Below are positions 7,889 to 17,121 of a DNA stretch of 64,000 nt, in pieces (the stretch's first letter is position 1; each line of letters begins with the position of its first letter). Below the pieces are notes generated by a model, which searched no databases, was not told where the DNA came from, and worked only from the letters and a program-made list of their open reading frames with translations. The stretch is taken from the NCBI RefSeq assembly GCF_029212575.1, contig NZ_JARGPK010000056.1, positions 124,001 through 188,000 on the forward strand, read 5' to 3'. Origin of the DNA: Antarcticimicrobium sp. (GTDB lineage Bacteria; Pseudomonadota; Alphaproteobacteria; Rhodobacterales; Rhodobacteraceae). A program made the translations under genes and the position numbers.

Positions 7889-8956
7889 TTACAGCAAGAG
7901 CGCGGTCAGATCCCGCGCCCAGGCTTCCCAGGTCAGGCGCGTATGAGCATGGTCGAAACTGGCGCGGCACAGCGCTTCATGGCGCGTTGGATCGGCGATC
8001 AACGCGAGGACGGCATTTGCCCAGTCCTGCGGCCCGGCCTCCATCGGCATCATGCGTCCGTTGGTTCCCTCTTCGATCAGCGACCCGATACCGCCGGTCC
8101 CGGTGATCAGAACCGGGGTGGCGTGGGCATTGGCCTCGGCCACCACCATCGGCGTGCAATCGGCCCGGGTCGGCAGGATGAACAGATGCGCCCGGGCGAA
8201 CAGCCACGCCAGCCGCGCCACGTCGCGCGGGCGGTTCTTGTCGAGGTGGCCGATCCGCTCCGCCCCCGGCGGCAGGGCGATACTGCCGGGCACGTCGCCC
8301 ACCAGCGACAGGACCGCGCCCTGCCCCGTGGCGCGCAAGGCCGCAAGCGTATCGAGCGCGATCTGCCCGCCCTTGCGCTGCCAGTCGGTGCCGACCCAGA
8401 GCAGGCGCAGCGGATCGAGCGGCGGCTTGTCCGGCGCGGCGGCGGGGAGATCCTCCATGTTGATGCCGAACGGCACGCAGGTGACCCGCGCCGGATCGCC
8501 CCCCAGCTCCTCCAGCGCCCGGTCGGCCATGTAGCGCGACGAATAGACCGTGAGCGCCGCCCCGCCCAGCACCTCTGCCTCGCGGATCTCGACCGCCTGC
8601 GACACCGGATGCCCGTAGAACGCCCGGATGAAGGCGGGGGTCGCATCGGTGACATGCACGATGGGGACATCGGTGCGCGTCAGAAGCGGATGCACCAGGT
8701 CCGTCGCCGTCAGGGCGACGATGGCATCGAGCCCCGCAAGGTCGAGCCGGAGCGGATCGACCGCAGGCTCCGTCCGGCGCGCGATGCGCTCCAGGTGGCG
8801 CAGGCGCCAGGGCGCCCGGTAGGGGCCGAGAACCCGGGCCGACAGGTCCGCCCGGCGCGACAACGCCCGGAACGCGAAATACGCGGTGCCGCTGAAGGCC
8901 TGTCGATCAAAGGGATTGTGCGGCGAGAGAAACCCCACCCGGAGACGCGGGAGCAC
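7889..8956 (-). CDS. glycosyltransferase family 4 protein
   Basis: A 355-residue GT-B fold glycosyltransferase. The C-terminal half has the sugar-nucleotide binding region typical of family GT4: LRLLWVGTDWQRKGG, the SLVGDVPG strand, and an acidic E-x7-E-like segment around MVVAEANAHATPVL followed by GTGGIGSLI. It probably adds a sugar to a surface polysaccharide or glycolipid in the cytoplasm; donor and acceptor are unknown. The start was set at GTG 8956 because GGAGGG sits six bases upstream and the fold begins there (LPRLRVGFLSPH); an open extension to 9037 is basic and unconserved in look. It lies downstream of ubiK. Confidence 0.85.
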   Translation of the reverse strand: MLPRLRVGFLSPHNPFDRQAFSGTAYFAFRALSRRADLSARVLGPYRAPWRLRHLERIARRTEPAVDPLRLDLAGLDAIVALTATDLVHPLLTRTDVPIVHVTDATPAFIRAFYGHPVSQAVEIREAEVLGGAALTVYSSRYMADRALEELGGDPARVTCVPFGINMEDLPAAAPDKPPLDPLRLLWVGTDWQRKGGQIALDTLAALRATGQGAVLSLVGDVPGSIALPPGAERIGHLDKNRPRDVARLAWLFARAHLFILPTRADCTPMVVAEANAHATPVLITGTGGIGSLIEEGTNGRMMPMEAGPQDWANAVLALIADPTRHEALCRASFDHAHTRLTWEAWARDLTALLL

Positions 8957-9067
8957 GCTGAACCCTCCATTTCTCCGGGGCCAGCCGCCCCGGCGCGGGA
9001 ACCCGCGCACAGTGCCGCAGGCCGCGCGCCCGGGCAAGACCGCGGCGAGACCGCGGTCCGGGCGCCG

Positions 9068-9316
9068 TTACTTGCCCGCCTTCTCTTCCAGCGCGGCGAT
9101 CCGGGCGGTCAGCGCGGCATTCTCTTCGCGCGCCTTCTGCGCCATCGTGCGCACCGCGTCGAATTCTTCGCGGGTCACGAAATCACGGTCGGCCAGCCAG
9201 CGGTCCATCAGCGATTTCATCGCCGTCTCCGCCTCGTCCTTGGCGCCCTGCGCAACGCCCATCGCGTTGGTCATCAGCTGCGAGATATCGTCGAGGATCT
9301 TGTTGCGGGTCTGCAT
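9068..9316 (-). CDS. ubiK: UbiK-family accessory factor (BMFP domain)
   Basis: An 82-residue protein: an amphipathic N-terminal helix (MQTRNKILDDISQLMTNAMG), a short middle segment and a C-terminal coiled coil (REENAALTARIAALEEKAGK). This is the UbiK/YqiC layout, which trimerises, binds membranes and assists ubiquinone biosynthesis. The length is normal. The gene is divergent from lgt. Confidence in the family is high; the role in ubiquinone synthesis is by homology. Confidence 0.85.
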   Translation of the reverse strand: MQTRNKILDDISQLMTNAMGVAQGAKDEAETAMKSLMDRWLADRDFVTREEFDAVRTMAQKAREENAALTARIAALEEKAGK

Positions 9317-9412
9317 CTGTGGTCTCCGTGTCGCGGTTGGCCCCTATATGGGCCCTGCGCGGCGCTGCGGCAAGGTTGACTTCGCCCCGCGCCTGCAGGC
9401 AAGGAGACGCAT

Positions 9413-10300
9413 ATGCAGGCTGCCCTTCGATTTCCCGATCTCTCGCCCGAACTGGTCTCCTTCACGCTCTTTGGCATGGAGTTCGCGCTGCGCTGGTATG
9501 CGCTGGCCTATATCGCCGGCATCCTGATCGCCTGGCAACTGGCCCTGCGGGCGGTGCGGCGCGCGGCGCTCTGGCCTGGTAACGCCGCGCCGATGACCCC
9601 GCAGCAGATCGAGGAGTTGCTGACCTGGATCATCCTCGGGGTGATCCTCGGCGGGCGGCTGGGATTCGTGCTTTTCTATCAGCCCGCCTACTACCTGCGG
9701 CACCCGGCCGAGATCGTCATGGTCTGGCAGGGCGGCATGGCCTTCCACGGAGGCCTGCTGGGGGTGATCGTGGCCTCTTGGCTGTTCACCGCGCGGCACG
9801 GCATATCCCGGCTCGGCGCGGCCGACCTGATCGCCCATGTCGTGCCGCCGGGGCTGCTGCTGGGGCGGCTGGCCAATTTTGTCAATGCCGAGCTCTGGGG
9901 CCGGCCCACCGACCTGCCCTGGGGCGTGGTGTTTCCCGGACCGGCGGCGCAGGACTGCCCCGGCGTGGCTGGCCCCTGCGCGCGCCACCCCTCGCAGCTT
10001 TACGAGGCGGGGATCGAGGGGCTGGTGCTGGGGGCGTTGCTGCTCTGGCTGGTCTACCGGCGCGGCGCGCTCAAGCGTCCCGGCCTGACCTTGGGCATCT
10101 TCCTTTCCGGCTACGGGCTGGCCCGGTTCCTCGTCGAGTTTGCCCGCCAGCCCGACGCGCAATTCGTCTCGCCCGGCAATCCGCTGGGGCTGGCGTTTCA
10201 CCTGGGCGGCTACGGGCTGACGATGGGACAGATCCTGTCGCTGCCGATGATCGCGCTCGGGTTGTTCTTCGCGCTGCGGGTCCGACGGACCGCGACATGA
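9413..10300 (+). CDS. lgt: prolipoprotein diacylglyceryl transferase
   Basis: A 295-residue, multi-helix inner-membrane enzyme that moves diacylglyceryl from phosphatidylglycerol to the lipobox Cys of prolipoproteins, the first step of lipoprotein maturation. Diagnostic pieces are [34 protein letters not shown] with the essential Arg/Asn/Glu cluster, HPSQLYEA, and a C-terminal [16 protein letters not shown]. The length is normal. An AGGAG sequence precedes the ATG. Its TGA overlaps the ATG of the methyltransferase gene (ATGA at 10297-10300), so it leads a translationally coupled three-gene set with midA-like and pgeF genes. Confidence 0.97.
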   Translation: MQAALRFPDLSPELVSFTLFGMEFALRWYALAYIAGILIAWQLALRAVRRAALWPGNAAPMTPQQIEELLTWIILGVILGGRLGFVLFYQPAYYLRHPAEIVMVWQGGMAFHGGLLGVIVASWLFTARHGISRLGAADLIAHVVPPGLLLGRLANFVNAELWGRPTDLPWGVVFPGPAAQDCPGVAGPCARHPSQLYEAGIEGLVLGALLLWLVYRRGALKRPGLTLGIFLSGYGLARFLVEFARQPDAQFVSPGNPLGLAFHLGGYGLTMGQILSLPMIALGLFFALRVRRTAT

Positions 10301-11367
10301 GCCTGCGGAACGACCTGATCGCGCGGGTCCGGGAGACCGGCCCGCTGAGCATCGCCGATTACATGGCCGAGTGCCTTTTGCACCCGGTCCACGGCTATTA
10401 CACCACCCGCGATCCATTGGGGACCAAGGGCGATTTCACCACGGCACCGGAAATCAGCCAGATGTTCGGTGAATTGATCGGGCTGGCGCTGGCACAAAGC
10501 TGGATCGACCAGGGACGGCCAAAGCGGTTCGTGCTGGCCGAACTGGGGCCCGGGCGCGGCACGCTGATGGCGGACGTGTTGCGCGCCGCCCGCGCGGTGC
10601 CGGGGTTTTGCGCGGCCGCCGAGATCTGCCTGATCGAGGCCTCCCCCGCCCTGCGCGCGGTGCAGGCGAAGACCCTAAAGGGACACGCGCCGCGATGGCT
10701 CGACCGGGTCGAGGACCTGCCCGGCGACCGGCCACTTTTTGCCGTGGCTAACGAATTTTTCGACGCCCTGCCGGTGCGCCAGTTCCTGCGCCAGGGCGCG
10801 GGCTGGTGCGAGCGGCGGGTCGGGCTGCGCGACGGCGCGCTGGCCTTCGGGCTTGGCGCCGAGGCACCGCAAGCGGCGCTGGCGCACCGGCTGGAGGACA
10901 CAAGCGCTGGCGATCTGGTCGAGGTCTGCGAGGCGGCGGCGCCGATCATCTCGGCCCTTGCCACGCGAATCGCGGCGCGGGGCGGGGCGACTCTGATCGT
11001 GGATTATGGCGACTGGCGCAGCCTGGGCGACACGTTGCAGGCCCTGCGCGCGCATGAACCGGCCGATGTTCTGGCCGATCCGGGCCAGGCCGATCTGACC
11101 GCGCATGTGGATTTCGAACCGCTGGCCGAGGCCGCCCGCGCCGCAGGCTGCGCCCATAGCCGAGTGACCCCGCAGGGGGTTTTCCTCGAACGTCTGGGCA
11201 TCACCGCGCGGGCGCAGGCACTGGCGCGGGGCCGCTCCGGCGCCGCGCTCGACGATCTGGTCGCGGCACATCGCCGGTTGACGCACCCCGACGAAATGGG
11301 AAACCTGTTCAAGGTGCTGGGTCTCTATCCGACCCAGGCCGCCCCACCGCCCGGACTGGCCCCATGA
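10297..11367 (+). CDS. class I SAM methyltransferase, MidA/NDUFAF7 family
   Basis: A 356-residue protein of the DUF185/MidA family, the bacterial relatives of mitochondrial NDUFAF7, which methylates an arginine during complex I assembly. Seen here are [37 protein letters not shown] and the SAM-binding [18 protein letters not shown]. The start at 10297 is fixed by the ATGA overlap with lgt and by homology; the frame remains open far upstream inside lgt but that is shadow. Its own TGA overlaps the pgeF ATG. A complex I target in this organism is inference. Confidence 0.93.
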   Translation: MSLRNDLIARVRETGPLSIADYMAECLLHPVHGYYTTRDPLGTKGDFTTAPEISQMFGELIGLALAQSWIDQGRPKRFVLAELGPGRGTLMADVLRAARAVPGFCAAAEICLIEASPALRAVQAKTLKGHAPRWLDRVEDLPGDRPLFAVANEFFDALPVRQFLRQGAGWCERRVGLRDGALAFGLGAEAPQAALAHRLEDTSAGDLVEVCEAAAPIISALATRIAARGGATLIVDYGDWRSLGDTLQALRAHEPADVLADPGQADLTAHVDFEPLAEAARAAGCAHSRVTPQGVFLERLGITARAQALARGRSGAALDDLVAAHRRLTHPDEMGNLFKVLGLYPTQAAPPPGLAP

Positions 11368-12119
11368 CTCTGGAAATCCTCACTTCCGATCGCATTGCCC
11401 CGTTGCGGCACGGGTTCTTCACCCGACGCGGCGGCGCATCCTCGGGGGTGTTCTCCGGGTTGAACTGCGGCCCCGGCTCATCGGATCAGCGCGAAGCGGT
11501 GGCGATCAACCGCAGCCGCGCCGCCACCGCATTGGGGATCGAGGCCGATGCGCTGGTGGCGGTCCACCAGGTACATTCGGCCGATGTCGTTCCGGTGACA
11601 GGTCCGCTTGCGGATATGCCGCGCGCCGACGCGCTGGTCACCGCCACGCCGGGGATCGCGCTTTCGGTCCTGACCGCGGATTGCCAGCCGGTGCTGTTCG
11701 CCGACAAGACCGCCGGGGTGATCGGCGCCGCCCATGCCGGCTGGCGCGGCGCGCTCGACGGCGTGCTGGAGGCCACCCTGGAGGCGATGGAGGCCCTCGG
11801 CGCCCATCGCGCCGATACCGTGGCGGTGATCGGTCCGACGATTTCCCAGCGCGCCTACGAGGTGGGCCCCGAGTTCATCGACGATTTCCTTGCAGACGAT
11901 CCCGGCAACGGCCGCTTCTTCATCAACGGCGAGGGCGACAGGTATCACTTCGACCTGCCTGGCTACGGGCGGCACCGGCTCCGTTCCGCCGGCATCGGCG
12001 AGGCGGAGTGGACGCGCCATTGCACCTATTCCGACCCGGACCGGTTTTATTCCTACCGCCGCACCACCCATGCCGGCGAGGCCGACTATGGCCGCCTGCT
12101 CTCGGCGATCCGGCTCTGA
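11364..12119 (+). CDS. pgeF: peptidoglycan editing factor PgeF (YfiH/laccase-domain)
   Basis: A 251-residue multicopper-oxidase-like 'Cu-oxidase_4' protein. Conserved metal-site residues are visible in VAVHQVHSADV, SVLTADCQPVLFAD and GAAHAGWRGALDG, followed by IGPTISQRAYEVGPEF. The family was first called polyphenol oxidase; the E. coli member hydrolyses misincorporated serine from cytoplasmic peptidoglycan precursors. It is coupled to the methyltransferase by an ATGA overlap at 11364. The set ends here, with no obvious terminator before the next small gene. Confidence 0.93.
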   Translation: MTLEILTSDRIAPLRHGFFTRRGGASSGVFSGLNCGPGSSDQREAVAINRSRAATALGIEADALVAVHQVHSADVVPVTGPLADMPRADALVTATPGIALSVLTADCQPVLFADKTAGVIGAAHAGWRGALDGVLEATLEAMEALGAHRADTVAVIGPTISQRAYEVGPEFIDDFLADDPGNGRFFINGEGDRYHFDLPGYGRHRLRSAGIGEAEWTRHCTYSDPDRFYSYRRTTHAGEADYGRLLSAIRL

Positions 12120-12289
12120 CCGACGCCGTCACGCGGGATTGCGACCGAACCGCCGCAATTGCGCCCGTCCGGCCCCATTTGGGCGCGGAATCTCCCAGCC
12201 CCGGTCCCACGTCCGCCTGAATGCTCGCCGATAGTCTGATCAAAGAAATCGCCGCATCGAACGGACGGCATCAGGCAGGAGCAGAACCC

Positions 12290-12421
12290 ATGAAACGGAA
12301 ATCACGCTTTATCGCATCGGTCATCGCCACCGCGAAGTCCACCGAGGCCCCTCTGCCCTGGGCCCGCGGAACCCGTACGCCGCGCGCCGCCGCAGCACGC
12401 CATCAGGCCCAAAGCGCGTAA
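12290..12421 (+). CDS. small basic protein, 43 residues, function unknown
   Basis: ATG at 12290 follows a CAGGAG ribosome binding site by about eight bases. The product starts MKRKSRFIASVIATA and ends with PWARGTRTPRAAAARHQAQ. This resembles short, basic proteins commonly seen in Rhodobacteraceae genomes (an N-terminal KFIASVIKTA-like helix, then a PW-RGxR-like Arg/Ala-rich tail). No domain with known function is present. It may bind nucleic acid given its charge, which is inference. Monocistronic, followed by an inverted repeat at 12469-12509. Confidence 0.55.
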   Translation: MKRKSRFIASVIATAKSTEAPLPWARGTRTPRAAAARHQAQSA

Positions 12422-12468
12422 CCGCGCCGACCGAGTCCGGGCGATGGTCCCGGGCAAATTGGCGGAAC

Positions 12469-12509
12469 GCGAGAATCGGTTAATGGCCGAAATGTGGCCA
12501 ATTTCTCGC
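12469..12509. repeat. nested inverted repeat downstream of the small basic gene
   Basis: Outer arms GCGAGAA (12469-12475) and TTCTCGC (12503-12509) enclose inner arms TGGCC (12484-12488) and GGCCA (12496-12500). The structure lies 48 bases after the small gene and about 200 before the Hint gene. It lacks a T run, so it is either a weak terminator or a binding site. The rest of 12422-12706 is AT-richer than its surroundings and must hold the Hint gene promoter. Confidence 0.45.
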
Positions 12510-12647
12510 ATGTTTAGAAACAGTAATGGGTAGCCCCGGCGGATTGATCCCGTCCAACGGGCGTAAAAGGGCAATTTTTTGACAATTATAAGCGTTTTTT
12601 GGACAAATCGTAGCAGTACAGATGCCGATCACGTGTTTACCCGTGTC

Positions 12648-12681
12648 CATCTGTCGTTGTCGGTGGGGGCCGACGCAGATG
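12648..12681 (+). repeat. hairpin in the leader of the Hint gene
   Basis: CATCTG (12648-12653) pairs with CAGATG (12676-12681), and inside it GTCGG (12659-12663) pairs with CCGAC (12670-12674). The structure ends 25 bases before the Hint start codon, so it could form in the 5' untranslated region or mark an operator. No T run follows. Confidence 0.45.
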
Positions 12682-12706
12682 CGACCCGACAAGAAAGGGC
12701 CGATGA

Positions 12707-13489
12707 ATGACGATCCCCACCTCGCTCGCGCGGGCTGCGCGCAATGCCGTCCAGACCAGCCCCATTCTGCAAGATCCCGCCGCATTGCGGGCGCGCTCGC
12801 GGCCACAGCTGCGCCGGTATGAGGTCAGCGCGCTTGCCGCCAACGGGGATATCGTCGACAGCCGCCATATCGCCCCGGCACTGCCGCTGTTCGAGAACGC
12901 GTTTTCCGCCTTTACCCGCGGCTCGTTGATCGAAACCGAGGCCGGTCAGATCGCTGTCGAGGATCTTCTGCCCGGCGACCGGATTGTCACCCGCGACGGC
13001 GCCGCCGAAACCCTGATGTGGAAGGGCAGCACCCTGATCGTCCCCGGCCGCCCGGACGCCAAGGGCCGCTGTCACCCGCTGGTGCGCATCATGGCCGACA
13101 GTTTTGGCATGCAGGTGCCGATGTCAGATGTCCTGGCCGGCCCCGCCGCGCGCCTGCTGAAAACACCCGGGCACCTGCGCAAGCTGGCGGGCCAATCGCC
13201 ATTGCTGACCCCGGTTGCGGAATTCATCGACGGCATGAACGCCATCGAGACCGCGCCGCCCACCGCCGTGCAGCTGTTCCATCTCTGCCTGAGGCAGCAT
13301 TCGGTGATCCGCATCGGCGGGCTGGAGTTCGAAACCTATCACCCGGGAACCAACGCGCTGCATCTGATCAGCCCTGCCCTCCGCGAGGTCTATCTCGACC
13401 TGTTCCCGCATATCTCGTCGATCTATGACTTCGGCCCGATGGCCTACGCGCGTGCCGGCGATGGCGAGATCAACGCGCTGAGCGCCTGA
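12707..13489 (+). CDS. Hint-domain protein with Ala in place of the catalytic Cys
   Basis: A 260-residue protein with a Hedgehog/intein (Hint_2) fold of the type common in Rhodobacteraceae. The core reads AFTRGSLIETEAGQIAVEDL then PGDRIVTRDG, and HSVIRIGGLEFETYHP toward the end. In splicing-competent Hint domains the block begins with a nucleophilic Cys just before F-T-x-G-T; here that position is Ala68. Self-cleavage by the usual N-S acyl shift therefore looks impossible, so the fold may serve another purpose. The start at 12707 follows AAAGGG. It ends seven bases from the convergent Lrp gene. A second Hint protein with the Cys intact lies at 60829-61893. Confidence 0.8.
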   Translation: MTIPTSLARAARNAVQTSPILQDPAALRARSRPQLRRYEVSALAANGDIVDSRHIAPALPLFENAFSAFTRGSLIETEAGQIAVEDLLPGDRIVTRDGAAETLMWKGSTLIVPGRPDAKGRCHPLVRIMADSFGMQVPMSDVLAGPAARLLKTPGHLRKLAGQSPLLTPVAEFIDGMNAIETAPPTAVQLFHLCLRQHSVIRIGGLEFETYHPGTNALHLISPALREVYLDLFPHISSIYDFGPMAYARAGDGEINALSA

Positions 13490-13496
13490 TCCGCGC

Positions 13497-13997
13497 TCAG
13501 GCCGACCGGCTCAGCCGTTCCTCGAGCACGTCGAAGGGCACCCCCGGTTCGTCCTTGGCGCCGCGGATCACCAGCGAGGTCTTGACGCTGGCCACGTTCG
13601 GCGTGGTCAGCAGATCCCCGGTCAGGAAACTCTGGAAACTGCTCAGATCGGGGGCCACGCACTTCAGGATGAAATCGACCTCGCCGTTCAGCATGTGGCA
13701 CTCCCGCACCAGCGGCCATTGACGGCAGCGTTCCTCGAAGGCGCTCAGTTCCGACTCGGCCTGGCTGTCCAGCCCGACCATGGCAAAGACCTGCACCTCG
13801 AACCCCAGCTCGCGCGCGTTCACATCCGCGTGGTAGCCCCGGATCAGACCGGACTCCTCAAGCGTACGCACGCGCCGCAGGCAGGGGGGGGCGGATATTC
13901 CAACACGCTTGGCCAATTCGACATTGGTCATCCGTCCATCGGCCTGAAGTTCCGAAAGGATCTTGCGATCTATCGGATCTAGTCGTGTAGTCGCCAT
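13497..13997 (-). CDS. Lrp/AsnC family transcriptional regulator
   Basis: A 166-residue regulator with an N-terminal winged helix-turn-helix (LDPIDRKILSELQADGRMTN, then VELAKRVGISAPPCLRRV) and a C-terminal RAM/ligand-binding domain (about 70-150). This class senses amino acids and commonly acts on its own promoter or on neighbours. It is divergent from trxB with 224 bases between them and converges on the Hint gene. The target is unknown. Good GGGGAA ribosome binding sequence precedes the ATG. Confidence 0.93.
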   Translation of the reverse strand: MATTRLDPIDRKILSELQADGRMTNVELAKRVGISAPPCLRRVRTLEESGLIRGYHADVNARELGFEVQVFAMVGLDSQAESELSAFEERCRQWPLVRECHMLNGEVDFILKCVAPDLSSFQSFLTGDLLTTPNVASVKTSLVIRGAKDEPGVPFDVLEERLSRSA

Positions 13998-14143
13998 CGC
14001 GAGTTCCCCTTCGTGTTGCGTTTCTTATAGCAGCGCGCCGGGTACGCGCAATAATGTTTCGCTGCGGCGCAATCATCCCAAAGACCAAGGCGAAAAAACA
14101 GGCAGCACGCCCTGTGTCGAATGGCCCCGAGAGAGGGCTTTAA

Positions 14144-15166
<1,023 letters not shown>

Positions 15167-15259
15167 TTGCATCCTGAGGCGGTCCGCGCCGCCCCTTGAC
15201 CCCGCCGCCCGCGACGCCGCAGTGTTGCGGCGGGACAACTCGGGGCGGGGGCCGGTTTC

Positions 15260-16942
15260 TTGAGCGTTCTTTGGCGGGGGACCTGGGTCACGAAACTGCG
15301 CATCGGCAGCGGGCTGATTCTGTTCGTCTTCGCCTTCTTCCACTTTCTCAACGTCGGGTTCGGGCTGCTGTCACCGTCGCTGATGGACGGGTTTCAGGAC
15401 GCGCGCCAGCTGTTCACCCGCAATCTTGTCGGGGGGGTGATCCTGCATGGGGCACTGCTGATCCACGCCGGGCTGGCGCTGCTCAGCCTGGCTGAACGGC
15501 GCACCCTCCGCATGCCGGCGTGGCAGGCGCTGCAATACGGCTTTGGCCTGACCATCCCGGTTCTGCTGATCGCGCATGTGGTGCATACACGCATCGCGCA
15601 CGAGCTTTTCGCGCTGAACGACGAGATGAGCTATATCGCGGTGCTGATCTGGAACACCCCGGACGGCTGGATGCAATCGCTCTTGCTGCTGCTGGTCTGG
15701 GCGCACGGCTGCATCGGGCTGCATTTCTGGCTGCGGCTGAAACCGTGGTGGCGGCGGGCGCTGCCCTATCTCATCGCCGCCGCCGCGCTGGTGCCCGCCT
15801 TCGCGCTGGCCGGGTTCATGACCGAGGGGCGGCGGATGCGCGCGCTGTTCGCCGACCCACAGGCACGAGCCGAGGCGATGGCGGCGTTCAACTGGCCCGA
15901 CGCTTCCACCTTCGACATCCTGATCGGCATCGCGCGGACGGGGTTCTGGATCTTCCTGGGGCTGCTGGCGCTGGCCGGAATCGTACATTTCGGACGCCGG
16001 ATCGTACGCCGCCGCCGCTCGGTCCGGATCCGCTATGCGGACGGGCCCGAGGTCACGTCGCCGCGCGGGCTGACCCTGCTGGAGATGTCGCGGCTGCACG
16101 GGGTGCCGCATACCGCGCTCTGCGGCGGGCGCGGACGCTGCACCACCTGCCGCGTGGTAATCGAGGAAGGCGCCGACCTGCTGCACCCGCCGGACCCGGC
16201 CGAGCTCAACAGCCTGCGCGCGGTCAAGGCCGGCCCCAACACCCGGCTGGCCTGCCAGATCCGGCCGCAGCACCCCGCGACGGTGTTTCGGGTGTTCCTG
16301 CCGGACGGAAAACGCGGGCGCGCCCATGCCAGCCAGGGCCAGGAGCGGCGGCTGGTGATCCTGTTCCTGGACATGCGCGGCTTCACCGCCCGCACCGCCG
16401 GGCAGTTGCCCTATGACGTGGTGTTCCTGCTCAACCGGTTCTTCGACGCCATCGTGCCGCCGATCATCGCCGCCGGCGGCAGCATCGACAAATACCTGGG
16501 CGATGGTCTGCTGGCGGTGTTCGAGACCACCGACGAGGCCAGTTCGGCCCGCGCCGCCCTGCGCGCCGCAGCCGATCTCAGCGCCGCGCTGGCCGCGTTC
16601 AACCTGCGCCTTGAGGACGAGGGCGTCCCGCCGATCCGCATCGGCGCCGGGCTGCATCTGGGCGAGCTGGTTCTGGGCGAGATCGGCGCGGCGGGCAGTG
16701 CGCCGCGCACCATCATCGGCGATACCGTCAATACCGCCAGCCGCCTTGAGGGCATGACCAAGGAGCTCGGCGTCGAGGTGCTGGTATCGCGCACCGTGCT
16801 GACGAGCGCCGGCATCGGAACCGACACGCTGGATCTGGTCACGCTGGAGCTGCGCGGGGTTTCCGCGCCGCTTGCGGCCCTTGCGACACTCAGCGGACAG
16901 GATCTGGAGCACCTGCTGACCGAGGCCGCATCCCCGGCCTGA
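15260..16942 (+). CDS. membrane cytochrome-b-like / 2Fe-2S / class III nucleotide cyclase fusion
   Basis: A 560-residue fusion. Residues 10-245 form about six membrane helices rich in conserved-looking His (28, 63, 69, 106, 109, 114, 149, 155), as in heme-b membrane anchors of the succinate-dehydrogenase type. Residues 255-350 are a plant-type 2Fe-2S ferredoxin domain with ligands Cys288, 294, 297 and 332. Residues 362-545 are a class III cyclase: metal-binding Asp371 (FLDMRGFT) and Asp415 (KYLGDG), Lys411 at the adenine-selecting position and NTASRLE for catalysis. It most likely makes cAMP in response to redox state; the Sinorhizobium meliloti CyaC cyclase, with a heme-b membrane domain, is a known parallel. 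The start appears to be TTG at 15260. It stands alone between trxB and sat-cysC. Confidence 0.85.
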   Translation: MSVLWRGTWVTKLRIGSGLILFVFAFFHFLNVGFGLLSPSLMDGFQDARQLFTRNLVGGVILHGALLIHAGLALLSLAERRTLRMPAWQALQYGFGLTIPVLLIAHVVHTRIAHELFALNDEMSYIAVLIWNTPDGWMQSLLLLLVWAHGCIGLHFWLRLKPWWRRALPYLIAAAALVPAFALAGFMTEGRRMRALFADPQARAEAMAAFNWPDASTFDILIGIARTGFWIFLGLLALAGIVHFGRRIVRRRRSVRIRYADGPEVTSPRGLTLLEMSRLHGVPHTALCGGRGRCTTCRVVIEEGADLLHPPDPAELNSLRAVKAGPNTRLACQIRPQHPATVFRVFLPDGKRGRAHASQGQERRLVILFLDMRGFTARTAGQLPYDVVFLLNRFFDAIVPPIIAAGGSIDKYLGDGLLAVFETTDEASSARAALRAAADLSAALAAFNLRLEDEGVPPIRIGAGLHLGELVLGEIGAAGSAPRTIIGDTVNTASRLEGMTKELGVEVLVSRTVLTSAGIGTDTLDLVTLELRGVSAPLAALATLSGQDLEHLLTEAASPA

Positions 16943-16952
16943 TACTTCCTCA

Positions 16953-16969
16953 GCCCGGAAAATCCGGGC
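16953..16969 (+). terminator. weak hairpin after the cyclase gene
   Basis: GCCCGGA (16953-16959) pairs with TCCGGGC (16963-16969) around an AAA loop, eleven bases after the cyclase stop. No T run follows, so termination would be weak or Rho-assisted. Confidence 0.3.
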
Positions 16970-17121
16970 AAAACCGGCGGAAAGCTGCGTCCGTGGCACA
17001 AACGCCCCCTGCTTTGCCGAAAAAACCGGCGCGCAACTGGACATTCCACCTGTTGCGGGTCTATCCCGCGCGCGACCGGTCCGACGGACCCGTGCAAAGA
17101 TCCGAAACCGAGAGATTTGAA

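Noticed and set aside
7730..9379. 549-codon plus-strand frame opposite the glycosyltransferase and ubiK
   Set aside because: Antisense shadow; both genes on the minus strand have clear family motifs.
16993..17121. 43-codon upstream extension of the sulfate-activating fusion
   Set aside because: It crosses the likely leader region, is unlike homologues, and a better-placed ribosome binding site serves the 17122 ATG.
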